From positions 248,001 to 312,000 of the forward strand of contig NZ_JASDCS010000001.1 in assembly GCF_030407815.1 (NCBI RefSeq): DNA of 64,000 bases, written 5' to 3'. Position numbers and translations under genes: made by a program. The notes under the pieces are model-generated. The model did no database searches and had not been told where the DNA came from. It worked only from the letters and a program-made list of their open reading frames with translations. The stretch comes from Psychrobacter sp. APC 3281. GTDB taxonomy: Bacteria > Pseudomonadota > Gammaproteobacteria > Pseudomonadales > Moraxellaceae. Shown in pieces: positions 18,700-27,117 of this stretch; position 1 is the stretch's first letter; each line of letters starts with the position of its first letter.

Positions 18700-20106
18700 A
18701 TGATTATACTTATGGCAAATGATACGTCTAAACCTTTTAGCAACAAGCAATCAATCGATAGCCTAAAAACCTCAGGGTTTGATCGTCGTATGTCGATTGC
18801 AAAAACTTCTTTGAATATTGGTCGTCGTTGGGCGGGTAATAGCGTGTCTGGTATGTTCTTAAATAAAGAAGCTCGTACTGCACGTAATCAGGCATTTATG
18901 GAAACTCAAGCAAATTATCTGGCATCAGAGCTAGGTAAATTGAAAGGTTCGGTCGTCAAGATTGGTCAAATGCTAGCGATTTATGGTGAGCATATACTGC
19001 CGCCAGAGATCACACGCGCTTTGCAAACCCTTAATGATGACACGGCGACATTGACTTGGCCGACGATTGAGCAAACATTACGCCAGTTACTGGGCAACAA
19101 ACTAAACGAGCTAGACATTGATCCTGTCCCCATCGGAACTGCTTCTCTTGCTCAAGTTCACCGTGCGACCGTACTCGCCACTGGCGAACAAGTTGTGTTA
19201 AAAATTCAGTATCCGGGTGTGGCAGACGCTATCAACTCTGACCTTGCCTTGTTCAAAAGATTGTTAAAAGTAAGTAATATCGTTCCCCAAACACGCGCAC
19301 TCGACGCTTGGTTTGAGGAAATACGTGACCTACTCCATCACGAAGTCGATTATGAAGCGGAAGCGGCTACGACGGAGCGTTTTTATGAGCGTTTAATTGA
19401 TGATCCGCGCTATATCGTGCCTAAGATCAATCGCACTTATTCTAAAAAGCGTCTGCTATGTATGTCATACGAGCCAGGTATCACTGTGGTCTCGGAAGCA
19501 TTGCAATTACTACCTCATGAACGCCGAAATGCCATTGGTCAAGCGGCCATAGAAATCATGATGCAAGAGATTTTTGTATGGGGTGAAATGCAGACGGACC
19601 CTAATTTTGGTAACTATTTAGTTCGAGTTAGTGAAAGTACAGACGATATTGATAAACTTGTTTTGCTAGATTTTGGTGCAATTCGTCAATTTGATAGTAA
19701 TTTGCTTACGATTGCCCGTGGACTATTGAGGGCAGGATATCACCACAACCATCAGGCGATGACTCTAGCGATGACGGGTTATGATTTCTTCGATAGTATG
19801 AGTGATAAAGTACGCTCTGATATTGCCTCATTGTTCCTATTGGCTACCGAGCCATTCAGTGATCCTGAGAAAAACGATGACATCCCCATGGACTGTTTGG
19901 ATGAGCAAAATCGCTATATTTGGGCCAATAGCAAATTGCATTCACGCTTATCCACTAAAGCTACTCGTGCGATGCAATCTTTTGAATTTAACCTTCCTCC
20001 AAAAGAATTCATGTTTATTAGCCGCAAATTTATTGGTGCATATACTTTTTTAACAGTGCTTGACGCACATACCAACCCTAGTACCTTGGTCAAACCTTAT
20101 TTATAG
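18700..20106 (+). CDS. ABC1/UbiB-family atypical kinase-like protein
   Basis: This 468-aa protein belongs to the ABC1 (AarF/UbiB/ADCK) family of atypical protein-kinase-like ATPases, several of which support ubiquinone synthesis or lipid homeostasis. Visible motifs: KxGQ in LKGSVVKIGQMLAIYGE near 85, the PIGTASLAQVHRA loop near 145 that replaces the normal glycine loop, the ATP-binding Lys in VVLKIQYPGV, QTDPNFGNYLV as catalytic loop, and LLDFGAIRQF (DFG metal site). Unlike UbiB proper it lacks a clear pair of C-terminal transmembrane helices, so it is probably a paralogue rather than UbiB, and its substrate is unknown. ATG 18700 is preceded by GGATGA; ATG 18712 (MANDTSK) is an alternative. 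It ends 23 bp before a terminator. Confidence 0.85.
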   Translation: MIILMANDTSKPFSNKQSIDSLKTSGFDRRMSIAKTSLNIGRRWAGNSVSGMFLNKEARTARNQAFMETQANYLASELGKLKGSVVKIGQMLAIYGEHILPPEITRALQTLNDDTATLTWPTIEQTLRQLLGNKLNELDIDPVPIGTASLAQVHRATVLATGEQVVLKIQYPGVADAINSDLALFKRLLKVSNIVPQTRALDAWFEEIRDLLHHEVDYEAEAATTERFYERLIDDPRYIVPKINRTYSKKRLLCMSYEPGITVVSEALQLLPHERRNAIGQAAIEIMMQEIFVWGEMQTDPNFGNYLVRVSESTDDIDKLVLLDFGAIRQFDSNLLTIARGLLRAGYHHNHQAMTLAMTGYDFFDSMSDKVRSDIASLFLLATEPFSDPEKNDDIPMDCLDEQNRYIWANSKLHSRLSTKATRAMQSFEFNLPPKEFMFISRKFIGAYTFLTVLDAHTNPSTLVKPYL

Positions 20107-20129
20107 TTTTTAATAGTGCGAAATTTTGG

Positions 20130-20156
20130 CCGTCCTTTAGTGACGGCTTTTTTTGA
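20130..20156 (+). terminator. Rho-independent terminator after the ABC1-family gene
   Basis: A GCCGTC/GACGGC stem with a 7-nt loop is followed by seven T residues, 23 bp after the stop codon. Confidence 0.85.
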
Positions 20157-20170
20157 TTTATGTTTTTCCA

Positions 20171-20182
20171 CTTAGGCTATTT
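20171..20182 (+). repeat. Dispersed 12-mer CTTAGGCTATTT, copy 1
   Basis: The exact 12-mer CTTAGGCTATTT occurs four times in this window, always outside genes and in the same orientation, with AT-rich flanks. Copies 1 and 2 are 69 bp apart in the convergent spacer before the TrmB-like gene. Its function is unknown. Confidence 0.6.
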
Positions 20183-20239
20183 TATATTTAATCTTCGTAT
20201 TATATTGTAATGACACACTTTTAACTATATTTTTTATTA

Positions 20240-20251
20240 CTTAGGCTATTT
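20240..20251 (+). repeat. Dispersed 12-mer CTTAGGCTATTT, copy 2
   Basis: Second exact copy of the 12-mer, 12 bp from the 3' end of the TrmB-like gene. The left flank is T-rich (TTTTTATTA), like the other copies. Confidence 0.6.
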
Positions 20252-20262
20252 TTCGTCTATTA

Positions 20263-20919
20263 TTAAGCTTGCCAATTATCAAACCTTGTTTTATACCATT
20301 TTGGCTTACGGATGCTTAACTCCCAGCATACCTCTTGCCGCGCTAGGTACTTCACTTCAAAATGCGTACGCTGGCTGTCGACAGGTACTCGAGAACGTGT
20401 TGATGGTAGACACCACACTTTAGTTGCTTGGTATTCTGCATTGTCCATATAGGATTCGATATTAGTCACTAATATCACTTCTCCGCCCACCTGCAAGCGT
20501 GATAATAAAAACTCAAAAAAAGGCATATTCAGCCATTGCTGATTTGGATTGTGCTGTTCAGGATTGGGATAAAGAATGAAGATTTTAGCCAAGCTATTCG
20601 GTTTAATGGCATGCACTGTCCATGCAATCGCATCCGCATGAATCGCATCTAGGTTTGATAGATTTTGTAAAGTGGCTAATTTTGAGAATGCTTCAAATTT
20701 ATTACGCGTGCGTTCAATGGCTATCAGATGCTTGTCAGGATTTTGTGCGGCAAAGCTAAGTGCATGCTTACCCTTCCCTGCCCCAATCTCTAGCATTAAC
20801 GGTTTTTCATTTTTATTGTCATTAATAATATTTGGAATAATAAAGTCACGCGGTGCTGACAGTTTTTGTGGTTGAAAGGCACGCTCTTGCTGATGCGTGA
20901 GATCAATATTGTCGGTCAT
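20263..20919 (-). CDS. TrmB-like SAM-dependent methyltransferase (divergent)
   Basis: The 218-aa protein has the Rossmann methyltransferase fold of the tRNA (guanine-46-N7) methyltransferase family. It has LMLEIGAGKGKHALSFA as the SAM-binding loop near 42, then HLIAIERTRNKFEAF and a LDAIHADAIAW segment. The family's conserved FPDPWPKKRH-type motif is replaced by LYPNPEQHNPNQQWLNMPFF, which keeps only the P-x-P core and the place of the helix start. The protein may therefore be a second, diverged paralogue with another substrate rather than TrmB itself. It starts at ATG 20919, and the next gene upstream (yacG) is divergent. I am sure of the methyltransferase fold, less so of tRNA as substrate. 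Confidence 0.75.
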   Translation of the reverse strand: MTDNIDLTHQQERAFQPQKLSAPRDFIIPNIINDNKNEKPLMLEIGAGKGKHALSFAAQNPDKHLIAIERTRNKFEAFSKLATLQNLSNLDAIHADAIAWTVHAIKPNSLAKIFILYPNPEQHNPNQQWLNMPFFEFLLSRLQVGGEVILVTNIESYMDNAEYQATKVWCLPSTRSRVPVDSQRTHFEVKYLARQEVCWELSIRKPKWYKTRFDNWQA

Positions 20920-21108
20920 CTACTATCCTTAAAGCATTTGTCTTTTGTCATTATTCGGCCCCATGCTATTATATAGTCAATCCAATTGAATAGTAATACA
21001 GCGATAGCAAGTACGCCTCGTTTAGTCGTAATTTAAATGACGGATGCGTTTTATGCTTATGCCATATGCAACCAATACTAATAACATTTAGGACATTGCT
21101 CTTTTCTT

Positions 21109-21300
21109 ATGACTGACTCTACTGCAAACACGCCCCCAAAGACCTACCCTTGCCCACGTTGCGGTACTCAGACGGCCTGGCAAGACAATAAATATAAGCC
21201 GTTTTGTAGCAGTCGCTGCAAGTTGATCGACTTAGGTGCTTGGGCAAACGAAGATTACACCTTACCTGCAGAAACCACGCCTTTTTCTGACGAGCTATAA
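21109..21300 (+). CDS. yacG: DNA gyrase inhibitor YacG, small zinc protein
   Basis: This 63-aa protein has the YacG zinc finger: CPRCG near 15 and CSSRCK near 33 (C-x2-C and C-x3-C), followed by the typical [11 protein letters not shown]. In E. coli YacG binds GyrB and blocks DNA binding by gyrase. The length is normal. It starts at ATG 21109 ([15 protein letters not shown]) and is followed after 40 bp by argD. The usual coaE/pilD neighbours are not present here. Confidence 0.9.
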   Translation: MTDSTANTPPKTYPCPRCGTQTAWQDNKYKPFCSSRCKLIDLGAWANEDYTLPAETTPFSDEL

Positions 21301-21340
21301 TCCACACTTTTACTCAATTATTATACCAAGGATGTTTTAC

Positions 21341-22522
21341 ATGTCTGCTACTTACCTGATGCCCACTTATAATCGTCAACCAATCAGCTTTACACGCGGT
21401 GCAGGCAGTTGGCTCTATACCAAAGATGACACGCCTTACTTAGATGCCTTAACTGGTATCGCGGTATGCGGCTTAGGACACTGTCATCCACAAGTCACTG
21501 ACGCGATTCAGCAACAAGCAGGTACGTTAATTCATACGAGCAACTTGTTTGGCATTGATTGGCAAGAGCGTGCTGGAGAGATACTATGTACCGCCGCCCA
21601 AATGGACAGCGTGTTTTTTGCCAATAGCGGCGCCGAAGCCAATGAAGCTGCATTAAAACTGGCACGTTTATACGCGTACAAACAAGGTTTTAAACGTCCA
21701 AAAGTTATCGTAATGGAGCAATCGTTCCATGGTCGTACGTTATTATCTTTGTCAGCTACTGCAAATCCAAAAGCACGTGAAGGATTTTATACGCTAGATG
21801 AGGACTTTATTCGTGTGCCATTTGGCGATATCGCTGCCGTCAAACAAGCTGCTCAAGAACATGATGATATCTGCGCTATCTTTGTAGAGCCGATCCAAGG
21901 CGAAGGTGGCCTAAACACTGCAGCTAATGGCTTTACTTATCTTGAAAAGCTGCAAGCGGAATGTGACGCTCATAACTGGCTATTTATGCTGGATGAAGTG
22001 CAAACAGGTAATGGCCGTACGGGTAGATATTTTGCTTATCAACATAGCAATGCTCGCCCTGATGTGTTGACGACAGCCAAAGGTCTAGGTAATGGTTTCC
22101 CAGTTGGTGCGTGCATGGTACGTGGCCGTGCCAATGGTCTGTTTGGCGCTGGTAGCCACGGCTCTACTTATGGTGGTACACCATTGGCCAGCCGTGTGGT
22201 ACATAGCGTATATGACGTGCTAGCAAATAGCAATATCATGGAAAACGCAGTGACTGAGGGTTTATACATTAGAGAAAGTATCGTTGATACATTTGGTCAA
22301 CATGGCGTTAGCAGTCGCGGTGCAGGTATGATGATTGGTATCGCGCTACCTGAAGATATGGATTGTAACCAACTGGTAGATCGTGCCCGTGATGAGCAAA
22401 AGCTGATCATTAATGTGACGGGTGGTCATGTTGTACGTTTGCTGCCACCACTTAACATGAGCCGTGATGAAAGCACACAAGTTATTGAGCGTTTAATTAA
22501 TTTATTAAAGCCATCATTTTAA
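21341..22522 (+). CDS. argD: Acetylornithine aminotransferase (class III, PLP)
   Basis: ArgD transfers an amino group from glutamate to N-acetylglutamate semialdehyde in arginine synthesis, and commonly also acts as succinyldiaminopimelate aminotransferase. PLP motifs: ANSGAEANEAALKLARLY near 100, the HGRTLLSLSAT segment, FMLDEVQTGNGRTG near 215 with the ring-contacting Asp, and the Schiff-base lysine in TTAKGLGNGFPVGA near 248. From ATG 21341 (MSATYLMPTYNRQP) the protein is 393 aa, normal for the family, with AAGGA 8 bp upstream. An ATG at 21332 is too close to that site. A strong terminator and a heptamer repeat follow. Confidence 0.92.
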   Translation: MSATYLMPTYNRQPISFTRGAGSWLYTKDDTPYLDALTGIAVCGLGHCHPQVTDAIQQQAGTLIHTSNLFGIDWQERAGEILCTAAQMDSVFFANSGAEANEAALKLARLYAYKQGFKRPKVIVMEQSFHGRTLLSLSATANPKAREGFYTLDEDFIRVPFGDIAAVKQAAQEHDDICAIFVEPIQGEGGLNTAANGFTYLEKLQAECDAHNWLFMLDEVQTGNGRTGRYFAYQHSNARPDVLTTAKGLGNGFPVGACMVRGRANGLFGAGSHGSTYGGTPLASRVVHSVYDVLANSNIMENAVTEGLYIRESIVDTFGQHGVSSRGAGMMIGIALPEDMDCNQLVDRARDEQKLIINVTGGHVVRLLPPLNMSRDESTQVIERLINLLKPSF

Positions 22523-22551
22523 AGCATGCTTCAACGTTAATAATAGACAAC

Positions 22552-22591
22552 AAAAAAGCCTATAGATGATTCATTATCTATAGGCTTTTTG
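22552..22591 (+). terminator. Rho-independent terminator after argD
   Basis: Arms AAAAAGCCTATAGATGAT and a complementary right arm ending ATCTATAGGCTTTTT form a long hairpin about 30 bp after argD. It is directly followed by the heptamer repeat. Confidence 0.88.
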
Positions 22592-22653
22592 CTAACTGCT
22601 AACTGCTAACTGCTAACTGCTAACTGCTAACTGCTAACTGCTTACTGCTTACT
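22591..22653. repeat. Heptanucleotide tandem repeat, 9 units
   Basis: Seven perfect copies of GCTAACT (22591-22639) are followed by two variant copies GCTTACT (22640-22653), giving exactly 63 bp. The array starts at the base after the argD terminator T-run and ends 32 bp before the end of the convergent LysR gene. It is non-coding and likely to vary in copy number between strains. Confidence 0.95.
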
Positions 22654-22684
22654 AAAAACGTTTCGTGCGTAGTGAGAACAACAC

Positions 22685-23584
22685 TTAATTCGCATGGAAG
22701 TATTTCTTCAGTACTTCTAGGCAACGAGTGATTTTAGCTGGCTGTTGGTCGCGATTTAAAGTGACCGCATATAGCACAAAGCTTGGTAACTGATAGCCAG
22801 TCAACACTTCTACCAGCTCTCCACTCTCAAGCTCTTTTTTGACGTCCATCTCTAGCATTCTAACCAAACCGTGACCTTCTTTAGCCAACGTCGTTGCCAT
22901 AAACACGTTATTGGTATAGATACGCGAGTTCATTTTGACACGCGTTTTTTTGCCAGTTTCAGTCTGAATCATATCTATCTGATTGGCATCTTTCATGATC
23001 TCAATACAGATTAATTGATGCTCAGCCAAGTCTTTAGGCGTATTTAGCTTACTGTGCTGACGCAAATACTGAGGTGAAGCAACCAATAATTGGCGCACAT
23101 CGGTCAATGGATGACTGCTCAGACTAGAATCATTAATCGATGGGCTCATGCGAATAGCAATATCAATACGCTCATCAATCATATCAATATAATGATTGTC
23201 AGCTAGATAAGTGACACTTAGATCATCATGTGCCGCCATCCAAGTAGAGAGTGCTGGCAGTATATGATTAACACCAAGCTCAGGAGTGGTCGATACACGC
23301 AAGCTACCTGCTAGCTCATCACGCAATTGATTAACTTTGATACGTCCTTGCTCCGCTGCACTGACGACATCTTTTGCCGCTTCGTAAAAGCTCTCACCAG
23401 CTTCTGTTAAGCTTAGCTTACGAGTTGAGCGATGTAGCAATACCACGCCAAGCTCGTTCTCTAACGAACGAATTTGCTGACTGACTGCACTGGTTGTAAT
23501 ACCTAGCTCACGTGCTGAGCCACTAAAAGAGCCATGTCCGACCACACTGGCGAACACAGCCATACCGCGTAAATTATCCAACAT
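22685..23584 (-). CDS. LysR-family transcriptional regulator
   Basis: This 299-aa protein has an N-terminal winged helix-turn-helix (about residues 1-60, including GSFSGSARELGITTSAVSQQ and LENELGVVLLHRSTRKLSLTEAG) and a C-terminal periplasmic-binding-like effector domain. The effector and target genes cannot be inferred. LysR regulators often control a divergent neighbour, but here the upstream gene (dnaX) is in the same orientation and argD is convergent. The start at ATG 23584 (MLDNLRGMAVFASVV) is typical of the family. Confidence 0.92.
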   Translation of the reverse strand: MLDNLRGMAVFASVVGHGSFSGSARELGITTSAVSQQIRSLENELGVVLLHRSTRKLSLTEAGESFYEAAKDVVSAAEQGRIKVNQLRDELAGSLRVSTTPELGVNHILPALSTWMAAHDDLSVTYLADNHYIDMIDERIDIAIRMSPSINDSSLSSHPLTDVRQLLVASPQYLRQHSKLNTPKDLAEHQLICIEIMKDANQIDMIQTETGKKTRVKMNSRIYTNNVFMATTLAKEGHGLVRMLEMDVKKELESGELVEVLTGYQLPSFVLYAVTLNRDQQPAKITRCLEVLKKYFHAN

Positions 23585-23714
23585 ATTCTCACCTAAACGT
23601 CATTTCAGTTTTTAATATAACTTAACCATTATAACGACTTTACATTCATCTTATCGTTATCAAATGGTTCTCTCTTGTTTGATAAATATATTTTGACCCG
23701 TAATAAAAACAAAA

Positions 23715-23748
23715 ATATCAAGGTGATATATTGCTATCACCTTGATAT
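23715..23748 (-). terminator. Rho-independent terminator after dnaX
   Basis: A perfect 14-bp inverted repeat ATATCAAGGTGATA with loop TATTGC is followed on the minus strand by TTTTTGTTTTTA. It lies about 70 bp after the dnaX stop. Confidence 0.85.
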
Positions 23749-23816
23749 TTAATATAAAACTACGTTCAATATATAAATATACTTTTAGACATTTTGAGCA
23801 ATTAATGCTCCAAATC

Positions 23817-25670
23817 TCAATACAGCTGTACTTTACCCATTTTACCCTCACCACGTTCAGTTAAATACTGCATTACTGGTGTTTTTAGTAATTTCGTTTC
23901 AGCAACGGTTTTCGCTTGCTCTAAACGTTTTTTCTGTCGGCGCTCTGGGGTTTTATTTTCGGTCTGCATAATACTACTATCAATTTTCAAGTCAATGTCA
24001 GCTTGCGTAAATTGCTGTTGTAGCTTAGCTGCCAATTGCTGAAAAGTGACCTGCAAATGCTTACTATCAACACTGGTCAAAAACGTGGCTCTACCATTAC
24101 ATTGACCAGTCATTGTACCTTGTCGTGCCAATGCTAACTCATCTTGTGCCAATACCTCGCCTTCACGAGCAGTTTGTAACCAGTAGTCCCACTTTTCTGG
24201 GTTCCACTCGCCTGTCAGTTCTTGAGGTGGACAACGCAGCAACGTACGTGGATCTTCATCAGAGTGTGCTGTTAACTGAGAATCATTTGCGCTAGGCTCA
24301 ACAACTGGTTCAGGCTCAACAACTGGTTCAGGCTCAACAACTGGTTCAGGCATAGCACTAGCCATTGACTGTGCTAAATTGTCATTATCATAGATACCGC
24401 TTTGCAGCTCATCGTGACTTGAAGTCTGATAGTCAACACTATAAAGCTCTGGCGGCGGTGCTGACGCCTCATGTGCAATAGCATCTGAAGCTGATGCCGA
24501 AGAAACTGGTTCTATAGCTGGTACTTTGGTAGCAGACCCGTTGCTATCATAAGTATTGCTCAAGACTTCATCGACTGGTAATGGACGAAACGCCAGCAAT
24601 CGCAAGATGCACATCTCAAGCGCTTGCATCGGTGTACTTGCGAGCTTGACACCTTCACGGGCTTGCACAACAATTTCATAATACAGCTGCAAGACATCAG
24701 GGCTGATATGCTGAGCTAGCGTATAAATATCTTTTGCTTGCGCCTCATTGACATTAAGAGCGACCTCAGGCAACAGCTGAGTCAATGCCAACTGATGTAG
24801 CAGCTCAGCGAGCCCATCAAACATACTGGTCGCATCGACCATTTGCGCACGCATTTGCTCAATATGAGCAGCGACCGCGGACTTATCATGATTATAAATA
24901 TCTGTGATTAGACGTACTAAGTCAGCAGCATCAATAAGACCAAGCATTGCATTAACAGTCGCATCATCCAGTGCGCCTTGACCAAAAGCAATGGCTTGAT
25001 CGGTCAATGATAGAGCATCACGTACAGAACCTTTGGCTGCACTTGCCAACTGCCAAATGGCTGGCTGAGTATAGCCTACCTGCTCTTTGGTCAAGATATT
25101 TGCCAAGTGCTCGCTAAGTAACGTTTGTGGTAATGGGCGTAGTACAAATTGCAAACAGCGCGAAATAATCGTAATCGGTAGCTTTTGTGGATCAGTCGTC
25201 GCTAATAAAAACTTCACATGCTCCGGTGGCTCTTCTAGCGTTTTAAGTAGCGCGTTAAAGCTGTGCGTAGACAGCATATGTACTTCATCAATCAGATAGA
25301 CCTTATAACGTCCTTGGCTTGGCGCATAAGGCACGTTGTCTAATAATTCACGCGTGTCTTCAACCTTGGTACGAGAAGCGGCATCAATCTCAATAAGATC
25401 AATGAAACGTCCCTGATCAATAGCAACACAGTTATCACATACGCCGCAAGGGGTACTGGTAATACCTGTATCACAGTTCAAGCATTTAGATAAAATACGC
25501 GCAATCGTCGTTTTACCCACACCGCGTGTACCTGTAAACAGATAAGCATGATGCAGACGATTATAATCAATCGCATTAATCAGCGCTTGAGACACATGCG
25601 TCTGCCCAATCAACTCGTGAAAGTTTTTTGGTCGGTATTTGCGAGCTAAAACTTGATATTGCTGCGTCAT
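23817..25670 (-). CDS. dnaX: DNA polymerase III subunits gamma/tau
   Basis: DnaX is the clamp-loader ATPase that couples the replicative polymerases. It shows Walker A GTRGVGKTT near 45, the zinc module CLNCDTGITSTPCGVCDNC at about 63-81, Walker B YLIDEVHMLS and sensor LLATTDPQKLP. The middle is a variable Pro/Glu-rich linker containing a three-unit PEPVVE repeat, followed by the tau-specific C-terminal region. The ATG at 25670 (MTQQYQVLARKYRPK) gives 617 aa and matches the family; an upstream TTG would add four residues. No programmed frameshift site for gamma is convincing. It is preceded by the unrecognised gene with a 69-bp spacer. The recR/ybaB genes that often follow dnaX are absent. 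Confidence 0.95.
   Translation of the reverse strand: MTQQYQVLARKYRPKNFHELIGQTHVSQALINAIDYNRLHHAYLFTGTRGVGKTTIARILSKCLNCDTGITSTPCGVCDNCVAIDQGRFIDLIEIDAASRTKVEDTRELLDNVPYAPSQGRYKVYLIDEVHMLSTHSFNALLKTLEEPPEHVKFLLATTDPQKLPITIISRCLQFVLRPLPQTLLSEHLANILTKEQVGYTQPAIWQLASAAKGSVRDALSLTDQAIAFGQGALDDATVNAMLGLIDAADLVRLITDIYNHDKSAVAAHIEQMRAQMVDATSMFDGLAELLHQLALTQLLPEVALNVNEAQAKDIYTLAQHISPDVLQLYYEIVVQAREGVKLASTPMQALEMCILRLLAFRPLPVDEVLSNTYDSNGSATKVPAIEPVSSASASDAIAHEASAPPPELYSVDYQTSSHDELQSGIYDNDNLAQSMASAMPEPVVEPEPVVEPEPVVEPSANDSQLTAHSDEDPRTLLRCPPQELTGEWNPEKWDYWLQTAREGEVLAQDELALARQGTMTGQCNGRATFLTSVDSKHLQVTFQQLAAKLQQQFTQADIDLKIDSSIMQTENKTPERRQKKRLEQAKTVAETKLLKTPVMQYLTERGEGKMGKVQLY
24295..24348. repeat. 18-bp coding tandem repeat, 3 units, inside dnaX
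   Basis: Three perfect copies of GGCTCAACAACTGGTTCA encode the repeated hexapeptide PEPVVE (coding strand reversed). They lie in the flexible linker between the clamp-loader domains and the tau tail, where length changes should be tolerated. Confidence 0.92.
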
Positions 25671-25739
25671 AAGAAATGCCAATGTAAATAATACAAATAT
25701 AAAGGAAGCGTCGGGTTAGTGAATCGTACTATGTTTAGG

Positions 25740-27002
25740 TTATAACTGAGCTTGAAGTTGGGCAAGTCGATCATATAAGCGTTGAGTGCTTTCATCAATC
25801 AATGAGCCTGCTTGATGAAAAATATCCAGATAAACCTCAGTATTTACACTGTCTTCGCATGGCCGAAACTCTACGCCCAGTAAAAACAAATCATCCATTA
25901 CAGGCTCTTGTAACTGAACACTAATATCTGACAATAAATCTTTATAAGAGAGCCTAACATTCTCTGCGCTCAGCGAACTGCTATCGTCTTGCGCATAAAA
26001 CACCATGAGATAATGGCGTCCAAATACATGATAAGAATGCTCATGGCGAACATACCCATTCCAGCGCGAGTCTTGATCCATGGTTCTATAAGCTAGGATT
26101 TTTTCTACTAGACATGCATAGGTATACATTGACTCATCTACCAAAATATCAACCTGCTCATTTGGTAAAGGTCTACCCGCTTCATAATAACGCTCAAGAA
26201 CACTGTTAAACAGCTTGAACCACATCCGAGTATTTTTTTGCATCTCAGCCATTAAGGCATCGGCATACACGTTCTGATTCGGCTCTACTGCTTTAAGTAA
26301 GCGTAGTTCAACTTGCTCAATTAACTCACTATCAATTAGCTGTTCTTGTATCCTAATCGCTCTTTGGTGAAAGTCCGGTGATTGTAGAAACTGTTTAAGC
26401 AATGTCGATTCGTTTTGAAATGATACAAAGCTAGATAGCTGACGACGATGGAAGTCTAAAAAGGTTGTTAAATCACTTGGCGTCACTAACTGGTTGAGGA
26501 TATCAACGAAGTTTTGATGACTAAAGACTTGTAAGATATTTTGCTCATCATCTAAGTCTAAAACACAATCCTCTGCAAAAAACCGACTGCCATATTCGTA
26601 GCCAACTGCATAAGATGAATGGCCCGACTGATCGTCTTGATGATTAATAGACAATGACGTCAAGCCAATAAAATAAACTGCTTTATCAGTTGTCGCGGCA
26701 CTTCTATCTACAACTAGGCTATCATTTTTTTGATAAATCTGAGCGTGGCGTTTGATAAGTTGGTTAACAACTTCTTTTCTCCACTCACGAGCTTTAGCAT
26801 TATCCACTTCTTGCTTAGTTGCCTGCATCACGACGGTATTGACGAGCAAATAAATAGTAGCGCCGGAAAACTCAAAAACAAAATCATAACCCTGAAAATG
26901 ATCAGAGTCAGTGATTTTGTCATCAGGCAACTCATACAATGATAAAAAACATTGCTGAATCATTTTTTGCCAAAGCGTATGAGATGCTTGCTGAGTATCC
27001 AT
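25740..27002 (-). CDS. Hypothetical protein, 420 aa, not recognised
   Basis: I do not recognise this protein. It has no signal peptide or transmembrane helix and is acidic, rich in Asp, Glu and Gln, with alternating beta-like and amphipathic helical stretches. The N-terminal part includes GYDFVFEFSGATIYLLVN and a YFIGLTSLSIN segment. The C-terminal half includes the aromatic RYYEAGRPLPNEQVDILVDE and a DLFLLGVEFRPCED segment. It begins at ATG 27002, 115 bp after lysS, and ends 69 bp before dnaX on the same strand. It may therefore be transcribed with essential translation and replication genes. Codon use appears similar to its neighbours, which suggests a resident gene rather than a recent arrival. 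Confidence 0.75.
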   Translation of the reverse strand: MDTQQASHTLWQKMIQQCFLSLYELPDDKITDSDHFQGYDFVFEFSGATIYLLVNTVVMQATKQEVDNAKAREWRKEVVNQLIKRHAQIYQKNDSLVVDRSAATTDKAVYFIGLTSLSINHQDDQSGHSSYAVGYEYGSRFFAEDCVLDLDDEQNILQVFSHQNFVDILNQLVTPSDLTTFLDFHRRQLSSFVSFQNESTLLKQFLQSPDFHQRAIRIQEQLIDSELIEQVELRLLKAVEPNQNVYADALMAEMQKNTRMWFKLFNSVLERYYEAGRPLPNEQVDILVDESMYTYACLVEKILAYRTMDQDSRWNGYVRHEHSYHVFGRHYLMVFYAQDDSSSLSAENVRLSYKDLLSDISVQLQEPVMDDLFLLGVEFRPCEDSVNTEVYLDIFHQAGSLIDESTQRLYDRLAQLQAQL

Positions 27003-27117
27003 AATACCTCTATAGACGATATTTCACAAAAAAGCTGATACCCATTCTGTGAAAATGAGCAAAAGCTTTTTATGCTGAGTTAAGTATCAGTTTGGATTTA
27101 TAGCAAGCAAACCCATC

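Noticed and set aside
22591..22653. CRISPR-like direct repeats
   Set aside because: Units are 7 bp with no spacers, so this is a simple tandem repeat.
23920..23945. A-run in dnaX as a programmed frameshift site for gamma
   Set aside because: It lies near the C-terminus, too far downstream to give a gamma-sized product, and no stimulatory hairpin or Shine-Dalgarno is evident.
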